From Thiohalobacter sp. (GTDB lineage: Bacteria; Pseudomonadota; Gammaproteobacteria; Thiohalobacterales; Thiohalobacteraceae): a stretch of DNA of 32,819 bases. The notes under the pieces are model-generated. The model was not told where the DNA came from. It did no database searches and saw only the letters and a program-made list of their open reading frames with translations. Shown piece by piece: positions 29,192 to 32,819 of this stretch. The stretch covers positions 1-32,819 of the forward strand of contig NZ_JALTON010000059.1 of the NCBI RefSeq assembly GCF_027000115.1, given 5' to 3'. The position numbers and the translations under genes were made by a program. The stretch's first letter is position 1, and each line of letters begins with the position of its first letter.

Positions 29192-30273
29192 TGTCGCGTC
29201 CCGCGCGGGCGTGCATCGACCTTGCGGCCCTGGCTCACAATCTCGATCGAGTGCGCCGGGCGGCTCCGGACAGCCGCATCATGGCGGTGGTCAAGGCGGA
29301 TGCCTACGGCCACGGCCTGGTCGACGTGGCACACGCACTGGGCGAAGCCGGCGCCGACGGTTTCGGAGTCGCCTCGGTCGGCGAGGCGCGGCTTTTGCGC
29401 GAGGCCGGCCTCGAACAGCCGGTGAGTCTGCTGTCCGGCCTGTTCTCTGCGGACGAACTGGAATCTGCCGCTCGTTACCATCTGCGGCCGGTGATACACA
29501 GCGACCACCAGGTCGAGTGGCTGGCTCGGGCGCGTCTTGATCGCCCCCTCGATATCTGGTTGAAGGTCGACAGCGGCATGCATCGACTCGGATTCGCCCC
29601 GGAACGGACGGCGGAAGTGCATGCGCGTCTGCGTGCCTGTCGCGCGGTCAGTGCCATCGGTTTCATGTCGCACCTGGCGCGCGCCGACGAGCGCGGCGCA
29701 CCGCACACCCTGCGTCAATTGGAAAGCTTCCTGGCCGCGACCGACAGTCTTGAAGGCGAGCGTTCGCTGGCCAACTCTGGCGGCGTGCTGGGCTGGCCGG
29801 ACACGCATCTCGACTGGGTGCGGCCCGGTCTCATGCTCTACGGTATCACGCCCTTTGTTTCCGGCAGCGCCACCGAACACGGATTGCGTGCGGTGATGAC
29901 CTTCGAAACTGCCCTGGTTGCCGTCAGGCGCTGCCGGCGCGGCGAGGCCATCGGTTACGGTGGGGCCTGGGTATGTCCCGAGGACATGCCCGTGGGCGTT
30001 GCGGCGGTCGGATACGGCGATGGCTATCCGCGCCATGCCCCATCCGGCACGCCGGTGCTGGTCAACGGCAGGCGTGCCACGCTGGTCGGGCGGGTATCGA
30101 TGGACCTGCTCTGCATCGATCTGCGTGAAACGCCGGACGCCCGGCCCGGAGATCCCGTCATCCTGTGGAGTGAGGGCCTGCCGGTCGAAGACATCGCGAA
30201 GCGTGCCGAGACCATTCCCTACCAGCTCGTCTGTGGTCTTTCCGCCCGGGTGGCACGACGGTTCTCGGGTTAA
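29191..30273 (+). CDS. alr: Alanine racemase
   Basis: This 360-residue PLP enzyme interconverts L- and D-alanine for peptidoglycan synthesis. The PLP lysine is Lys35 in VVKADAYGHG, and the catalytic Tyr is Tyr256 in GEAIGYGGAW. WLKVDSGMHRLGF, GVAAVGYGDGYPR and GRVSMDL are the other conserved stretches. The ATG overlaps the dnaB stop (TGATG), the pairing also seen in E. coli. It ends the conserved block; a 251-bp gap without a gene follows. Confidence 0.97.
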   Translation: MSRPARACIDLAALAHNLDRVRRAAPDSRIMAVVKADAYGHGLVDVAHALGEAGADGFGVASVGEARLLREAGLEQPVSLLSGLFSADELESAARYHLRPVIHSDHQVEWLARARLDRPLDIWLKVDSGMHRLGFAPERTAEVHARLRACRAVSAIGFMSHLARADERGAPHTLRQLESFLAATDSLEGERSLANSGGVLGWPDTHLDWVRPGLMLYGITPFVSGSATEHGLRAVMTFETALVAVRRCRRGEAIGYGGAWVCPEDMPVGVAAVGYGDGYPRHAPSGTPVLVNGRRATLVGRVSMDLLCIDLRETPDARPGDPVILWSEGLPVEDIAKRAETIPYQLVCGLSARVARRFSG

Positions 30274-30524
30274 TGGCAGTCCGCCATCGCATCCAGGCCG
30301 CCAGCCCCCTTTCCCCCACTGAAAATCGCTCATGTCCGGGTAGCGCCCGCCCTTGCCAAGCCTTGGGGATCCCGGCGACCAGGGCACGTCAGCCGGTGTG
30401 CCGATACATCCTGAACGAAAGCAGCAGGGCGCTCTCCTACTGAGCACGGGGCCGGGAAACCGGTATCATCGGCATCGGTCACACAGGATCCGGTTGCCCA
30501 TATGTCATCGTCGCTCCGCGTCTC
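30274..30524. other. Gene-free gap between alr and the binding-protein gene
   Basis: I see no gene, RNA motif or strong terminator. A short hairpin (ATGGC/GCCAT) starts just after the alr stop. TATCAT at 30464-30469 could be a -10 box for the downstream pair, but the -35 position (TGAGCA) is poor. Confidence 0.4.
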
Positions 30525-31409
30525 ATGAAGGACCCATCCGGCAACACAGCCATGTCAGGGCTGGCGGTGGCACTCTGCCTGATGGCTGTTTTCTTTTCCA
30601 CCGCTCCCGCCGCGCAGGAGATGACTCCGCCGAGGCAACTGACCTTCGGTTTCCTGCCCATCGTCAGCACGGAACGGCTGGTGCGCCGCTTCGGCCCGCT
30701 GGTGGACTATCTCTCCCGGTCTCTCGGGCGGCTGGTGCGCATGGAAACGGCGCCGGACTTCGAGACCTTCCTGCGTCGCACCCAGCATGAAAGGCGCTAT
30801 GACTTGCTGTTCACGGCCCCCCATTTCTACTATCTGGCCCGGCGGCAGGCAGGCTACCGCGCCCTGGTGCGGGTGGACCGGCCCGGGATGCGCGCAGTCA
30901 TCGTCGCACCGCGGACAGGGCCGCTGAGGACGCTCGCCGACCTGCGCGGCCGCCGGCTGGCCACCGTGGATCCACTGGCGCTCGCCACCATGCTGGTGCG
31001 TGCGCGGCTGCAAGAAGCCGGGCTGGATCCGGACCGGGATCTCGTGCTGGTGCCGACGCCCAGCCACAATGCCTCGCTGCTCAGCGCCCTGCAGGGACAA
31101 GCAGAGGCCGCCTCGCTCATGCTGCCGCTCTTCGAACAGGCCGCGCCCGGGCTGCGCGCCTCCCTGCGCGTCCTGGCCAATACCGGCGTCAGCCCGCACA
31201 TGCCCATCAGCGTGGCCCCCTGGGTACAACCCGAACTCGCGGCCCGCATTCGCGAGCTGTTGCTCGGACTGCGGGAGACTCCCGAGGGCCGGGCGCTGCT
31301 CAAACATCTGAACTGGCCTGGCCTCACGACCGTGGCGTCCGGCAGCTACGAGGGGCTGGCCTGGGCGGCGCCGGCACTGGACACCGCCCTGGGGGATGGT
31401 GCGCCATGA
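30525..31409 (+). CDS. PhnD-family periplasmic substrate-binding protein
   Basis: This 294-residue exported protein has a signal peptide (cleavage near residue 30, after APAAQ) and a type II periplasmic-binding fold of the PhnD/phosphate-phosphonate family. Supporting stretches are LTFGFLPIVSTERLVRRFGPLVDYL, DLLFTAPHFYYLARR and TLADLRGRRLATVDP. The start may be the ATG at 30525 or 30552. No permease or ATPase gene adjoins it. Instead its stop overlaps the ATG of a sensor kinase (ATGA). PhnD-type proteins serve as ligand sensors for kinases elsewhere (AioX with AioS for arsenite; the TtrS sensor domain), so a sensory role is more likely than transport. The ligand is unknown. Confidence 0.85.
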   Translation: MKDPSGNTAMSGLAVALCLMAVFFSTAPAAQEMTPPRQLTFGFLPIVSTERLVRRFGPLVDYLSRSLGRLVRMETAPDFETFLRRTQHERRYDLLFTAPHFYYLARRQAGYRALVRVDRPGMRAVIVAPRTGPLRTLADLRGRRLATVDPLALATMLVRARLQEAGLDPDRDLVLVPTPSHNASLLSALQGQAEAASLMLPLFEQAAPGLRASLRVLANTGVSPHMPISVAPWVQPELAARIRELLLGLRETPEGRALLKHLNWPGLTTVASGSYEGLAWAAPALDTALGDGAP

Positions 31410-32819
31410 ACGGTGTCAAGCCCTGGCGCTCGCTGCGGGTGCGACTGATCGCCAGCGTGGTGCTGGTGGAGGTCGTCATGCTGTCGTTGCTGGTATGGCA
31501 CAACCTCGGCGTCATCCGCGAGGCCCATGCCGACCGCCTGCACGACACCGCCACCAGCATGCTGCAACAGATCACGGCGACGGCTGGCAGCTATCTGGTG
31601 GAAGTGGACTATGCCAGCCTGGAGGAATACCTGCGCAACATCGCCCGCCATCCGGAACTGGCCTACCTGGTGATCATGGACCGGGATGGGCGCATTGCGC
31701 TCAGCCAGGGGGAACCGCCCGCCGGACCGGCGCCCCTGCCCGATGTCCACCCGCTTGCGGCCGATGACGGACGCTACGATGTGCAGGCGGACATCGTGTT
31801 CGGCGGCCGTCCGATGGGCCGGGTGTTGATGGGGTTGTCGCTTGCCCAGATGGAGCAGGCCATCGCCGACGCCCGCGACCGCAGCATCGCCATCGCGGGG
31901 GCGGAAATCGTGCTGAGCATCCTGGTGACCGTGCTCATCGGGGTCCACCTCACCCGCCGCCTGGGCCGTCTGGCGCGGGCGGCCCAGCGCGTGGGCGCGG
32001 GTGACTACGACACCGAGGTGCCCACCGGCCCGGCCGACGAGGTGGGCATGACGGCCTCTGCCTTCAACCGCATGGTCAAGGAAATCTCGCAACGCACCCG
32101 CCGCCTGCAGGAGGCGCTGGCCCGGGAGCGGGTCATCGAGGAAACGGCCATCGACGGCATGATCACCTATGGCCGCGACACCCGCATCCGCTCTGCCAAT
32201 CCCGCCATGCCCGACCTGTTCGGTTTCGACGAGGACAGGCTGGCCGGACAGCCGGCCTCCATGCTGCTCGATGGCGACCCGGACCCCGGCTTCTGGACCC
32301 GGCCCACAGGGCGGCGACGGGAAGCCAGGGGCCGGCGCCGCGACGGCAGCGTCTTCCCGCTGGAGGTCTATGTGGGCCGGGTGGAGATCCACGGCGAACC
32401 GCTCTACGCGGCCACCCTGCACGACATCACCGAGCGCAAGCGGGCCGAAACCGAGTGCAAGACCCTGCTGGAGGGCAACCGTTTCCTGATCCACAAATCG
32501 CTGGCCGTGCAGGAGGAAGAACGCCGCCACCTGGCCCGCGAACTGCACGATGAGCTGGGACAGTGCATGACCGCTATCCAGGCCGACGCCGAACTCATCC
32601 GCGAAACGGCCGGGCGCGACAATCCCCGCGTGGCCGCCAGCGCCGAGGCCATCCTGGACATTTCCTCGAGGATGTACGATGCCGTCCACGCCATGATGCG
32701 CCGGCTCAGGCCCACGGTACTGGACGATCTGGGCCTGGTGGCGGCGCATCATGGCGTGGACGGCATCGTACATCCTCGAGGAAATGTCCAGGATGGCCTC
32801 GGCGCTGGCGGCCACGCGG
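31406..32819 (+). CDS. Membrane sensor histidine kinase, NarL-type (partial; reliable to 32741)
   Basis: The frame starts at an ATG overlapping the binding-protein stop and runs off the window. Two transmembrane helices (about 10-32 and 160-182) flank a ~127-residue periplasmic domain. A HAMP domain (about 182-235), a PAS domain (about 238-355) and a HisKA_3 dimerisation domain follow, with ARELHDELGQ and phospho-acceptor His381. It reaches LRPTVLDDLGLVAA and then enters a fold-back: 32742-32819 is the exact reverse complement of 32626-32703. The last ~26 codons are therefore not real kinase sequence, and the ATPase domain is missing. A LuxR-type response regulator would be expected downstream in the genome. 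Confidence 0.85.
   Translation, partial: MNGVKPWRSLRVRLIASVVLVEVVMLSLLVWHNLGVIREAHADRLHDTATSMLQQITATAGSYLVEVDYASLEEYLRNIARHPELAYLVIMDRDGRIALSQGEPPAGPAPLPDVHPLAADDGRYDVQADIVFGGRPMGRVLMGLSLAQMEQAIADARDRSIAIAGAEIVLSILVTVLIGVHLTRRLGRLARAAQRVGAGDYDTEVPTGPADEVGMTASAFNRMVKEISQRTRRLQEALARERVIEETAIDGMITYGRDTRIRSANPAMPDLFGFDEDRLAGQPASMLLDGDPDPGFWTRPTGRRREARGRRRDGSVFPLEVYVGRVEIHGEPLYAATLHDITERKRAETECKTLLEGNRFLIHKSLAVQEEERRHLARELHDELGQCMTAIQADAELIRETAGRDNPRVAASAEAILDISSRMYDAVHAMMRRLRPTVLDDLGLVAAHHGVDGIVHPRGNVQDGLGAGGHA
32626..32819. repeat. 78-bp perfect inverted repeat at the window end (fold-back)
   Basis: Bases 32626-32703 and 32742-32819 are exact reverse complements, separated by 38 bases. The left arm is good kinase coding sequence (HisKA_3 region); the right arm merely reads it backwards and ends with the window. 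This is typical of a chimeric or hairpin read joined at a contig edge rather than biology. Confidence 0.95.

Noticed and set aside
32742-32819. Novel C-terminal segment of the histidine kinase
   Set aside because: It is the reverse complement of upstream coding sequence and ends at the window edge, so it is treated as an artefact.

Overview
The window is a GC-rich, gene-dense piece of a gammaproteobacterial chromosome. Gene order supports this. One block runs lpoA-yraN-diaA-dolP with rsmI divergent. A second runs queG / nnr-tsaE-amiB-mutL-miaA-hfq-hflX-hflK-hflC-yjeT-hisZ-purA / tRNA-Leu / rnr-rlmB-rpsF-priB-rpsR-rplI-dnaB-alr. PriB, LpoA, DiaA and YjeT are gammaproteobacterial markers. HisZ, a MutL with an endonuclease motif, a DUF2232 gene between rpsR and rplI, and a tRNA-Leu next to rnr point away from Enterobacterales, towards a Pseudomonas- or Chromatiales/Ectothiorhodospira-like lineage. 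The exact lineage is an inference.

Layout. (1) 155-4157, minus strand: an envelope and replication-control operon, lpoA, yraN, diaA, dolP, ending in a YmdB-type macrodomain gene. (2) 4331-5170, plus strand: rsmI. It converges on trhP (5456-6748, minus) across a 285-bp nested palindrome that looks like a small non-autonomous mobile element. (3) A 17-copy heptamer tract (6767-6885) lies between queG and trhP, two genes for tRNA wobble-base modification. (4) 8078-18181, plus strand: a long run of housekeeping genes for metabolite repair (nnr), tRNA modification (tsaE, miaA), cell-wall splitting (amiB), mismatch repair (mutL), RNA chaperoning (hfq), ribosome rescue (hflX) and membrane proteostasis (hflK, hflC). 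It closes with a clear intrinsic terminator. (5) yjeT-hisZ-purA, then tRNA-Leu(CAG) on the opposite strand with a good promoter and terminator. (6) rnr, an OmpA-type lipoprotein gene, rlmB, the rpsF-priB-rpsR ribosomal/primosome operon, a DUF2232 membrane protein gene, rplI, dnaB and alr. (7) 30525 to the end: a PhnD-type periplasmic binding protein overlapping a membrane histidine kinase, a probable ligand-sensing pair and the only clearly accessory genes.

The last 78 bases are an exact reverse complement of bases 32626-32703. This is almost certainly a fold-back artefact at a contig end, so the histidine kinase is reliable only to about 32741.

Most of the window is conserved core genome. 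I did not find a large undescribed multi-gene system. The least explained items are the nested palindromic element that supplies the rsmI stop codon, the heptamer tract beside a possible leaderless trhP promoter, the long lpoA/yraN overlap, and the binding-protein/kinase pair.
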